A DNA stretch of 12,588 nt from Temnopleurus reevesii (GCA_036244855.1 BQKZ01006136.1:15261-27848), one strand, 5' to 3'; counted from the first letter of the stretch, positions 1-7,021 are shown. Numbers and translations are program-made. The notes: generated by a model from the letters alone, not told the origin.

Positions 1-58
1 ATCGAACCCACGACCTTCCGTTCATGGGGCAGATGCTCTACCACTGAGCCACACGTGA
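1..58 (-). repeat. tRNA-derived SINE head, cut by the window edge
   Basis: This matches 9725-9782 in copy B. Read on the minus strand it shows an A box TGGCTCAGTGG (41-51) and most of a B box (from position 8 down to 1), the internal RNA polymerase III promoter typical of tRNA-derived SINEs. The SINE body would lie to the left, outside the window. It is not a working tRNA gene: the acceptor arms do not pair. Confidence 0.7.
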
Positions 59-880
59 CCGCATGAAAGATGTTGTTTACTCTGTCCCAGTCCTTTTCCC
101 TTATGCTCACATTACTGGGAGAGCTCTCGAACATGATTGTATTATGTTTATAATCTAATAATTCCCGCCAACTGATGTAACTTTGTCCCTCTTTCGATTT
201 CATTCAGTGAAATCAAACCTCCCTGACGCTGTAATAACATCACGTCTTTCTTCGCAAAGCCTCCTGCCCCTGTGATGTAATTTAAAATTCAATACAAATA
301 TTTAGAAACAAAAAGAAAAAGTGGATGCAATGTAATTGTACTACACACCCAATTTGGGGGCCAACGCGTGTGGCTGCAAAAAAGAAAGAATACAAATAGT
401 TGGAGCCCCTAGTTTCTAACCCTCTTCACTTTCCAAAACCAAACTTCAATTCCTTTTAAGGCTCCGAAATTATTTTGGATTTCCAACTAGCATTCTTAAA
501 ATAGAGTCGGTTGGTTGGAAAAGTAATTCTTCCTAATTTATCTTCAAAAACATTTCAGGCTAAAGTAGGGACCAAGGGGCGAATAAAAGCCACTTGGGGC
601 ACATATCAAATGTTATTCAGGCTGTATTTCACATGTATTTTTATGAATTGAATTAGATAAATTAGATAAGAAAAGACATTATAAAATGAAGTTCTAGGCC
701 AAGTCATTTTTAAAGGGTCGGTGCATCCACGCAAGTTCCCCCACCCTCTTCGTCTTCACGAGACGGGCGGCGCTGGCAGGATACAATGTATATTTTCACC
801 GCATTTTAAGTCTTATTTTCCTTTTAAGTTCCTTGAATTGTCTTAAAAACTAACCTACACTATTATAGTAATGGGAGCAT
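59..880. other. Anonymous non-coding DNA inside copy A
   Basis: No open frame, RNA gene or inverted repeat that I can support. The part up to about 488 is nearly identical to copy B (9783-10212). Beyond that the copies differ by scattered substitutions and small indels, for example near 490, 585, 640 and 850. The strongest statement possible is that it belongs to the duplicated unit. Confidence 0.6.
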
Positions 881-887
881 GCGAGCA

Positions 888-900
888 TCTCTCTCTCTCT
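888..900. repeat. Short CT microsatellite, copy A
   Basis: A short (CT)n run. The equivalent in copy B (about 10621-10643) is longer and interrupted, so the locus differs in length between the two copies. Confidence 0.7.
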
Positions 901-928
901 TTTGTTTCTGTTCCTTGCCTAATCACTG

Positions 929-1885
929 TTTTTGAACACCTACTGTTCCGCTGAACTTGACCATTTGATCCGAAATAGTTACGACTTATTAACAAATTAA
1001 AGTCCGGCGCATTTTACCACCCATGGGGATCACGTAGGTTTCTTTTCGTCATCACAATTGGTTCTGGATGACCAACCCTAGTTTTCAAAAATAGCATGCG
1101 AGGGCACTTAACATTCTTTTGCCATATTTCTATTTTTGAACGCCCGCTGTTTTTCTGAACTTGACCATTCGATGTGAAATAGTTACGACTTGAAGAGTTA
1201 TTTTCGTCACCGCAATTTAGATTTTCTCATTGGCAGATTGGTGCAGAAATGCCTTATGCACCTGTCAATTTACCGGCTAATGAACATTTATTTGCGCATC
1301 TGCATTATACACTTTTAAAAATGTGGGCAAAATTATACCCAACATCCTGTCCTCACAATATCTAAATTAGATCCGAGACATGGTAAAATTTCGAAATTTC
1401 CATCATAACTTTGATATATTTTAATCAATATTTGCGTAAAATGCGTCCAACTTATAGTCTAATATCGCAATTTCACTATGTTTGCTGGTTATTATGCCCC
1501 ATTCGCATAGAAGCCTAGCCCCGACTGAACACGATTCAACACGACTCTTTGTTCTGAGGCTGCTGTCTGTGAATTGAACAAAGTGTCGTGTTCGACCGTG
1601 TTGACTTGGGGCCTTATGTTGTCAAGTGTTGGGTAAGCTTGTACCCGCTTTTAAAAGTGCATAATGCAGATGCTAAAAGAAATATTTATTAGATGGTAAA
1701 TTGAAGGGTGCATTGGGCATTTCTACACCAATCTTCCCATGAAAAAAAAATCTAAATTGTGATGACGAAAATAGCCCTTCAATAGCCCCATGGGTGGTAA
1801 AAGGCGCCGGACTTTAATCTGTTCATTAGTCGTAACTATGTCAGATCAAATGATCAAGTTCAGCTGAACAGCAAGCGTTCAAAAA
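929..1885. mobile_element. Long foldback (inverted-repeat) element, copy A
   Basis: The right arm (about 1617-1885), read as reverse complement, retraces the left arm (about 929-1345). Shared landmarks in order are TTTTTGAACGC, TGAACTTGA.CATT, AGTTACGACT, TTAAAGTCCGGCGC, TTTTACCACCCATGGGG, ATTTTCGTCA, GCATCTGCATTAT and CACTTTTAAAA. The left arm is longer because the outer module (AACTTGACCATT to CATGGGG and beyond) is repeated with a period of ~204 bp, starting at 929 and 1133. The middle (1346-1610) holds a separate small inverted-repeat element. No transposase frame is visible. Long modular inverted repeats recall foldback transposons, including the TU elements known from sea urchins, but I cannot show membership. 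Confidence 0.8.
1493..1617. mobile_element. Small inverted-repeat element at the foldback apex, copy A
   Basis: Arms beginning near GCCCC and containing ACACGATTCAACACGACTC and CTTTGTTC pair with the reverse complement of GAACAAAGTGTCGTGTTC and TTGGGGCCTTAT. Related copies lie at 11465-11584 (the duplicate) and, independently, at 7022-7157. This supports a mobile MITE-like family rather than part of the foldback itself. Confidence 0.7.
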
Positions 1886-1886
1886 T

Positions 1887-2065
1887 GAACACGAAGTAAA
1901 CTATTTCCGTAAAATAAAGTGGGTCATGGGACAATAGACCCGTTCATCGTGTATTGAACTGTGCGGACACAACAATCACAAGCCGGTTCGGATTTGAATA
2001 CCATGACAAAGAAGCATTGAATGGGCGTTTCGACTGATTGTACAGAAATCGATCATATCGTGTTA
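1887..2065. mobile_element. MITE family 'GAACAC', copy A
   Basis: Terminal inverted repeats: the left end reads GAACACG...CTATTTCCGTAAAATAAAGT and the right end is the diverged reverse complement (ACAGAAAT...CGTGTT). The interior contains ACAATCACAAGCCGGTTC. A second copy sits at 11852-12031 and a third, with the interior in the opposite orientation, at 9130-9292. The element abuts the outer end of the foldback right arm. Any open frame through it has no coding support. Confidence 0.75.
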
Positions 2066-2244
2066 ATGGTAATTTGGCAAAGAAAATTGTTTGGATGCTT
2101 TCAAATGCCATTTTTTTTAAAAGTAGAGTGTGTTGCATAAACGTTTAGAAATGAGGTTCTATATTTGCTCCAACCCTTAAAGGTTCTCAAAAATGTTCTA
2201 AGATGTTTTGAAGATTTTTATGGTGTAGAACCATTTACAGTTCT

Positions 2245-2371
2245 GGGGCCTGTAACATAAAGAGATACGATTAATTGAAAATTTATCGTATCTCTTTGGT
2301 ACACATTTTGCCATAGACTTGCGATAAATATTTGTCGTAAGTTTAATTGCATCTTTTATGTTACAGGCCCC
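2245..2371. mobile_element. 127-bp MITE present only in copy A
   Basis: It begins GGGGCCTGTAACATAAA and ends with the exact reverse complement TTTATGTTACAGGCCCC, a perfect 17-bp terminal inverted repeat. Weaker pairing continues for about 30 bp. Copy B goes straight from GGTTCT to TGAGGG at about 12216/12217, so it preserves the empty site. The target-site duplication is not clear because the flanks have diverged. The 'GGCC..GT..CATAAA' type of terminus resembles short hairpin elements common in marine invertebrate genomes (from memory, not searched). Confidence 0.88.
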
Positions 2372-2466
2372 TTGAAGGGTTTCAAACACGAGAAAATGTT
2401 CGAATTTGCACCTCTTTTCTGAGAGTGTCTTGCTTACATCATCTGTAATTGGGAGGTCAGATTTAC

Positions 2467-2499
2467 TGACTCACATTTACAGCAAGAAGCTTATATAAG
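2467..2499 (+). promoter_or_regulatory. Possible promoter motifs: AP-1-like site and TATA box
   Basis: TGACTCA (2467-2473), a perfect AP-1 consensus, is followed 18 bases later by TATATAAG (2492-2499), a strong TATA match. Both lie in the block that is identical in copy B (12312-12318 and 12337-12344). Orientation is toward the receptor exon about 1.8 kb downstream, with a one-base assembly gap between. Short motifs arise by chance in AT-rich DNA, and no transcript evidence is available. Confidence 0.3.
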
Positions 2500-2707
2500 G
2501 AGCTCCTTAATTGGAAGTATAATTTCCGTCCTTGTAAAGAAGTTAAAACTCATCTGATATCTAGTTATTATCTAATAATTATCGCGAACGCGAGCGTGTC
2601 AAGTTGTGACATTTTAAGCGGTTGCATTGACGTTTTCGCAAATATTGAAAATGACAAATTCATATTAAATGAATTATGACTCTCATCCGCCTCCACCCCT
2701 TCTCCAT

Positions 2708-2708
<1 letters not shown>

Positions 2709-2740
<32 letters not shown>
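2709..2740. repeat. (CT)16 microsatellite at the end of copy A
   Basis: Thirty-two bases of CT, ended by the N at 2741. Copy B ends the window in the same microsatellite (12554-12588). Confidence 0.95.
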
Positions 2741-2741
2741 N
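2741..2741. other. Single-N assembly join
   Basis: One ambiguous base sits exactly between (CT)16 and (AC)16, each 32 bases long. This is typical of a join or unresolved read at a microsatellite, so the distance and linkage between copy A and the receptor locus are not secure. Confidence 0.85.
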
Positions 2742-2774
<33 letters not shown>

Positions 2775-2828
2775 ATTTTCCCTCTTCATCCTTTACACAC
2801 ACTCCCGCACACACACTCACGTGCACAC
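2742..2828. repeat. (AC)16 microsatellite and CA-rich tract
   Basis: A pure (AC)n run covers 2742-2773. A looser CA-rich stretch follows to about 2828. Open frames through these tracts encode only Ser-Leu or Thr-His runs and are not genes. Confidence 0.9.
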
Positions 2829-2886
2829 ATCACTTACATGTCCTCTAACTTATTATTGCTGTTATCTCTTCCGTAAGCCCGACTTG

Positions 2887-3105
2887 CACCTTTGCGTTTT
2901 TAGCCTGCGTCGGCCCAGCGTTTTTTTAAACAAAAACGCTCTCTGGACGCAGAAAGTCGCATGTCATACGGTGGATGCAGCTCGGCGTACGCTCCTTGAG
3001 CGCAAGTCGAACATCAGTCCATCGTCTAGTCAGCGTATACTGTGTGCGCGGGAAGCGTTCTTAATTTTCAACGCTGGGTCGACGCAGGCTTAAAATGCAA
3101 AGGTG
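2887..3105. mobile_element. ~219-bp foldback MITE
   Basis: The left end reads CACCTTTGCGTTTTTAGCC then TGCGTCGGCCCAGCG. The right end, as reverse complement, reads CACCTTTGCATTTTAAGCC then TGCGTCGACCCAGCG. The arms are roughly 37 bp with a few mismatches and enclose a GC-richer centre of ~145 bp. No target duplication is evident. The short open frame across it (2821-3093) has no coding features. Confidence 0.8.
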
Positions 3106-3109
3106 TGAG

Positions 3110-3600
3110 TTGGTCTTTACTCTTTTGACTGTCATTTATGTTTCAAACAATATACGGAGATCAGATCAATATAGGTCTTCAAGCGTTTTGCAAATACCAC
3201 GCTCAAATGTGTGTTGGATGAAACTTTCATCTTCAAATGCGCTCATGATGCATTCGCAAAAAGCATTGGTTAAAGTGATCTAATATAACCCATCACGTCG
3301 TGGGGGTCACGAGCCATCCATTCCGATCGTTTTGATACACCATAAATCAATTTAATGAAGGCGGGAAGAATGCTAGAAATAACCCCTTCTTGTCATTTCG
3401 AGCAAAATATTGCTCTTAAATGGTGGATTAAATTTCAATGATATTTAAACAAGAATACCAAGGAGAAAACCAGAAGCCGTTTAAAAAAGTCACGTTCCTT
3501 ATTTGATAGCGGTGGACGAGGCCAAACTAGTTTTCAAAGAAATTTAATTTACTAGCTGTTGTCACTCATCTTGAGTCTTAATTAGAATTATTTTAAATCC
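3110..3600. other. Non-coding spacer
   Basis: No supported gene, RNA or transposon end. The DNA is AT-rich with only short fortuitous frames. An upstream exon of the receptor could lie here or further left, but I cannot identify one. Confidence 0.5.
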
Positions 3601-3720
3601 ACCCTCCCTCTCTCCTTCTCTCTCTCTCTCTCTCTCTCTTCTGCTCATAACATAATGCCGAAATCTGCAAGAGCCATATATGGATTATCATATATGATTC
3701 TATATATGATCAATATAAAT
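3601..3720. repeat. CT microsatellite followed by ATATATGAT-type short repeats
   Basis: A CT run ends at about 3639. At 3675-3712 three close variants of ATATATGAT/CATATATG occur in a row, giving a locally palindromic AT-rich patch. It looks like simple-sequence DNA. Confidence 0.65.
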
Positions 3721-3765
3721 TACTACAGTATTGCATTTGAAACTTGAAACTCGTGAAGGAGTTAA

Positions 3766-4060
3766 TTCAATTCAATTCAACTTTATTTCACCATAGCAAT
3801 AAAAACATGGTAACAAAGTAAACAAATATTACATAAACAATACAACGGTACAATGTAAAATATAAAATTGCATGGTAGGTAAAAACAGCCAGAAAGAAGA
3901 GAGCCCTTATAACCGGCCTACCATTAACTGGTGTACAATAAGAACAATAACATGTACAACAAGTCAATGACATAATTAACAATAACAATAACATTTACAA
4001 TATCAGAAACAATGACATTACCAAAATAAGAAATACACAGTACAGCCTTGTGGGTGAATT
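3766..4060 (-). mobile_element. Probable 5'-truncated LINE 3' end, minus strand
   Basis: On the minus strand the segment ends with AATAAA (3782-3787), then GTTGAA and a short (TTGAA)3 tail (3766-3780). A pentanucleotide tail right after an AATAAA is characteristic of 3' ends of CR1/L2-like non-LTR retrotransposons. No reverse transcriptase is present. The hydrophobic 68-residue frame at 3788-3994 lies in what would be 3' untranslated sequence. The upper limit near 4060 is a guess. It lies in the intron or upstream region of the receptor, in antisense orientation. Confidence 0.5.
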
Positions 4061-4270
4061 GTGCATAATAACATTCAGAGCTGGTGATTGACAGAACATA
4101 AATTAAATTCCACCATTGTCATTCAACTTCCTTGAGCCTCGAATTCAATCGTGATATGCGTGTGACGATTTTGTAAAGGGTATTTTGTCGGCTTACCTCC
4201 ATGACAACAAAATGTCAAAATGCTTACAGTAAAATATGGGCGAGTAGACATGTCCTATGTTTTAAACGTT
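4061..4270. other. Intron or upstream sequence with no recognisable feature
   Basis: AT-rich DNA just upstream of the predicted branch point and 3' splice site. Nothing further can be supported. Confidence 0.4.
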
Positions 4271-4304
4271 TCTAATTAAGATTTTATCTATTGTCTCTAC
4301 ACAG
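4271..4304 (+). other. 3' splice acceptor of the receptor exon
   Basis: A branch-point-like TCTAATT (branch A at about 4275) is followed by a pyrimidine-rich tract and CTACACAG, with the AG at 4303-4304. The branch-to-AG spacing of ~29 bases is normal. It would start the exon at 4305 with GGTCAGTGG. The open frame continues upstream through the site, so the exon may hold only 5' UTR before the ATG at 4357 or may continue a coding frame, in which case the junction falls after the second base of a codon. Confidence 0.65.
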
Positions 4305-4356
4305 GGTCAGTGGAAATCAAAACTTGACGCTTTCAAACGGGTGCCAACTACCAATC

Positions 4357-5370
4357 ATGGCTGACCATCTGGAAACCATGGCAACACCAATCCAGCATGA
4401 TTTCGTCCCCGATGAGCCTCTCCCTGAGGCCGATGTCGTTCTCATCATCGTCCTCTCCCTGATCGCCCTCTGCGGTGCGTTCGGCAATGCTCTCGTCGTC
4501 GTCGCCGTCTACAAGACCCGCGTCCTCCACACCGTCACCAACCATTTCATCGTCAGCCTCGCCTGCGCCGATCTCTTCGTCAGCATCTGCATCATGCCCT
4601 TTGCAGTGGTCACACAGAGCTTAAGGGGTCGCTGGCTGTTTGGTCAAGTCTTCTGCTCCATTTGGTCCTCGCTGGATATTCTCTGCTGCACCGCGTCAAC
4701 GCTCAACCTCTGCGCCGTCAGCGTCGACCGATACATTGCTATAACGTCGCCGCTGAAGTATCACGTTTCGATGACGCGCGCAAGAGCGTTGGGGATCATC
4801 TGCGTGGTGTGGCTGTTTTCGATGGTACTGGCCACGACGCAACTGATCTGGAAGCACTTTATTGAGCAGACGATCGAGATTAGGCCAGGGTTTGAGATCT
4901 GCCCCTACGCGCTGGACAGGACGTTCCGAATGTACGCTGCATCGTCGTCGTTCTTCATCCCCTTCGCCGTTGTGATTGTCATTTACGCGCGTATCTTCCG
5001 CGTAGCGTACAAACAAGCGCGTCAGATCAACGCGACGCACGATCAGCTCCAAACGTCGCAGTCGCACTCCTCGCGACCTCATCACGTGAGCAGGAATGAA
5101 TCCATCGAGAACGGCAACAATAACGCTCCGAGTCACGTGACGTCCAACCAGCTCCGCAAAGCATCGCGGATGTCGATCGAGTTTGGACTCGGTTCGCGCG
5201 AACCGCATCGCCAACCGCGCGAAACAAAAGCGTTTAAAACCGTCGCCGCTGTGCTAGGCGCGTTCATCATCTGTTGGATGCCCTTTGCTGTGACGTTTGT
5301 CGTTGAAGCGTACTGTCGTAAATGCAACCTTCCCGCGTCCATGATGGATACGTTCTTGTGGCTTGGCTAA
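4357..5370 (+). CDS. Class A aminergic-type GPCR, stopped within TM7
   Basis: This encodes a plasma-membrane receptor of the rhodopsin class, biogenic-amine branch. Numbering from ATG 4357 (A at -3, G at +4), landmarks are N44 (1.50), SLACAD with D72 (2.50), C100 (3.25), the amine-binding aspartate D107 (3.32), D124-R125-Y126, W152 (4.50), ECL2 C182 (disulphide partner), S198 (5.46), P202 (5.50), an ICL3 of about 75 residues, E289 (6.30), CWMP with W307 and P309, F310 (6.51) and W335 (7.40). The TM3 motif SLDILCCTASTLNLC resembles D1 dopamine, H2 histamine and 5-HT6 receptors, so coupling to a stimulatory G protein is plausible but the ligand is unknown. Odd: A194/A195 at 5.42/5.43 and A311 at 6.52. 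Codon 338 (position 7.43) is TAA, while the same frame resumes with the rest of TM7, so the 337-residue product would be a truncated, probably inactive receptor. It could also be a sequencing error or a null allele. The exon is GC-rich compared with its flanks. Confidence 0.9.
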   Translation: MADHLETMATPIQHDFVPDEPLPEADVVLIIVLSLIALCGAFGNALVVVAVYKTRVLHTVTNHFIVSLACADLFVSICIMPFAVVTQSLRGRWLFGQVFCSIWSSLDILCCTASTLNLCAVSVDRYIAITSPLKYHVSMTRARALGIICVVWLFSMVLATTQLIWKHFIEQTIEIRPGFEICPYALDRTFRMYAASSSFFIPFAVVIVIYARIFRVAYKQARQINATHDQLQTSQSHSSRPHHVSRNESIENGNNNAPSHVTSNQLRKASRMSIEFGLGSREPHRQPRETKAFKTVAAVLGAFIICWMPFAVTFVVEAYCRKCNLPASMMDTFLWLG

Positions 5371-5526
5371 GTCAATAGCGTCGTGAATCCGTTCATTTAT
5401 GCGTTCTTCAATCGGACCTTCCGTACGTCGTTTATTCGGGTGTTGGGATTGCAGGGTCGCACCAGTTGCTGTGGGCATTCGTTTGCATACGACGAAGACG
5501 ACTATAGGTCAACGATGATGACGTAG
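5371..5526 (+). pseudogene. Detached in-frame C-terminus of the receptor (TM7 end, helix 8, tail)
   Basis: Directly after the TAA, 51 codons continue in the same frame to TAG at 5524-5526. They read VNSVVNPFIY, the canonical NPxxY end of TM7 (N344, P345, Y348 when the stop is counted as 338), then AFFNRTFR, a typical helix 8, a Cys-Cys pair (371-372) suitable for palmitoylation, and an acidic tail ending near Tyr-Arg-Ser-Thr. The frame and the motif register are intact, so the interruption is a single point change (TAT or TAC to TAA would do) and not a frameshift. With a sense codon there, the locus would encode a 389-residue receptor, normal for the family. Confidence 0.9.
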
Positions 5527-5687
5527 AAACACATTTGGAAACTAATCTTTCAGGAAATATGTTAAGAAATCTAGCTATATCGTTATCCCGCATGGCTGAA
5601 GATTCATTTGAATAATGAAAGGATGATATACCTCTTGCATACTACATCGTTGACTTGAGATGTTATGGTGTTATCGATTTCAGTCAA
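5527..5687 (+). other. Probable 3' untranslated region of the receptor
   Basis: AT-rich sequence after the TAG. No AATAAA occurs before the inverted-repeat element at 5698. The first candidates on the plus strand are at 5777-5782 (inside the element) and 5834-5839 (starting within its right-hand flanking repeat). Confidence 0.45.
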
Positions 5688-5697
5688 CTGTGACGAA

Positions 5698-5825
5698 GGG
5701 CACGTCGACCGGAAGTAGTACGTCGTAGTTTTACGCGTCTATTTATTGTTACGTCACAGGTAGTTGCGCACGTAACAATAAAAAGACGCGTAAAAATGTG
5801 GCATACTACTTACGGTCGACTGTGA
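5698..5825. mobile_element. Hairpin MITE with 10-bp target duplication
   Basis: Arms 5704-5754 and 5770-5820 are near-perfect reverse complements (GTCGACCG, AAGTAGTA, TTTTACGCGTCT, TTTATTGTTACGT in order) around a 15-base loop. The 10-bp sequence CTGTGACGAA flanks the element directly on both sides, at 5688-5697 and 5826-5835. A target duplication of 9-11 bp is characteristic of Mutator-like elements, so this is a candidate Mutator-type MITE. It lies ~170 bp after the receptor's TAG and carries an AATAAA in its right arm (5777-5782). Confidence 0.85.
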
Positions 5826-5839
5826 CTGTGACGAATAAA

Positions 5840-6530
5840 ATCGAAACCTCCATATTCTGGAGTTTGATCAAAGGTGTTCGAGGATCCGGTTCCAAATTAA
5901 GATGGCGACTCTTGCTTTTACCGAATGAAATATTGCTCTACTTGTCCAATGTAAGAGTGATGCATCGCGTTGTGTATGCAGTGACGAATTAACTTGATTC
6001 AAAGTTGTGATTTGGATCCGACAACTAAATTGCCAGAATGAAAGAAACGGAACGTACACATACCGCTCAGTGTCCAGGCGAAATGGGCATAAAACTCACC
6101 GCCATTTAAAATTTTTGGGGATTTCTTGTTTGTTGTTGGTTTTGTTCTTGTTTTAGCTGTTGATGTTGTTGTTGTTGTTTAGGATTTTTTACGATGGAAT
6201 CAGGATCGTTGGAGTCTTGGAAATATAAAAAGAATACGACGATAGCTTGCTCAATGTCTCCCTCATTTCGCCCGGAAACTGAACGGTGGTCGTCCGATGA
6301 CTGCTGGTCTTAATATTCGGTTACCACTGAATGTTTACAACGGAGTTAAATATCTGGCTGCGCATGCTCACTAAACACTCATCACCTATAATACGCTTCA
6401 TTCCTGATCAGTCATCATCCAAAAACTTAACTGATCGAGTATTGGAAAAAGAACTAAATAAAAGTGATTTAAAGCAACAGTCATAAACCGGACGGGTCGT
6501 CATCCATTGGGACTATTTGAGACCAACAAA
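5840..6530. other. Non-coding spacer with a GTT-rich patch
   Basis: No gene supported. A (GTT)n-like stretch occurs at about 6128-6181. Short frames (for example 5798-5992) show no coding character. Confidence 0.5.
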
Positions 6531-6736
6531 TCGTCCTTGTTTTCACGAAGTGACGGGAGCCAAAGGGTAATGTTGCATGAAGACAAAGAAATCCCGACAT
6601 AGCGCCAAATTTAACTAGCATCCTATCGAACAACGTGTTAATTCTATGGAAGGACACGTTTCAATGGATTTGTAACTCATTTTGGTGTAACGATCGATAC
6701 ACTATGGCTCCCGTCACTTCGTAAGAACACGGACGA
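6531..6736. mobile_element. 206-bp MITE with ~37-bp terminal inverted repeats
   Basis: The left end starts TCGTCCTTGTTTTCACGAAG and continues TGACGGGAGCCA. The reverse complement of the right end reads TCGTCCGTGTTCTTACGAAG and TGACGGGAGCCA. The ~130-bp interior is AT-rich and non-coding. No target duplication is clear. Confidence 0.82.
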
Positions 6737-7021
6737 AATGCTGCAACGGTCACTGGGCAATCACCAGACAGTTTCATCAAAATTTTCTAATGTCGGATTA
6801 AGGACTTTTAGGCGGTCAACCGGCCACTGTTCGGTCGCCGCACCGTGCGGGAAAGCTCTCAAACTTGACGTAGACTTTGTTCTTCCCGACTAGTTAGTGA
6901 TTAGTTATCAACAGGGCAACATTTGGCTATTTACTACCAGCTGAGGTTTTATAAGTGGGTGAGGCTAAAATTCAAGCGGCCACTATAGGCTCCAAGTTAG
7001 TCTAATGCGAGTTTCGTGTTG
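6737..7021. other. Non-coding spacer
   Basis: No open frame, RNA or repeat that I can support. Confidence 0.5.

Larger units (their letters stand above)
1..2740. repeat. Large direct repeat, copy A (partner 9725-12585)
   Basis: Base 1 aligns with 9725 and 2740 with 12585. Only two substitutions separate the copies over the first ~488 bases (at 37 and 73). From 2406 to 2740 they appear identical (12251-12585). A further patch around 1652-1815 is also identical. The rest is visibly diverged, with substitutions and indels. The offset grows from 9724 at the left to 9845 at the right because copy B has one more ~205-bp subrepeat and copy A carries a 127-bp MITE absent from B. The left limit is unknown because the window starts inside the repeat. 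No coding region is supported inside it. Confidence 0.95.

Noticed and set aside
2568..2876. Open frames on both strands across the CT/CA tracts
   Set aside because: They translate to low-complexity dipeptide runs and cross the N at 2741.
3788..3994. 68-residue hydrophobic minus-strand frame as a membrane protein
   Set aside because: Composition reflects AT-rich sequence next to a LINE-like 3' tail. No start context or homology pattern recognised.
4291..4356. TTG at 4291 as the receptor start
   Set aside because: It lies inside the polypyrimidine tract of the predicted acceptor. Animals rarely start at TTG, and the ATG at 4357 has a strong context.
4696..5214. 172-residue minus-strand open frame
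   Set aside because: It is the antisense shadow of the GC-rich receptor exon. It is Arg-rich, without a recognisable domain, and the plus strand has unambiguous GPCR motifs.
5368..5373. Programmed stop-codon readthrough of TAA
   Set aside because: The context is TAA-G without a CTAG-type motif or obvious downstream structure. Readthrough within a transmembrane helix would be exceptional. A point mutation or error is simpler.
5362..5376. Splice donor at the TAA (reading TAA|GTCAAT) that would remove the stop
   Set aside because: It is a poor donor match, and the following 51 codons are colinear TM7/helix 8 in the same frame, so no intron is needed or expected.
5880..6025. Possible further inverted repeat around GGATCC (5882 and 6014)
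   Set aside because: Only short matches near the BamHI-like sites. Pairing does not extend convincingly.
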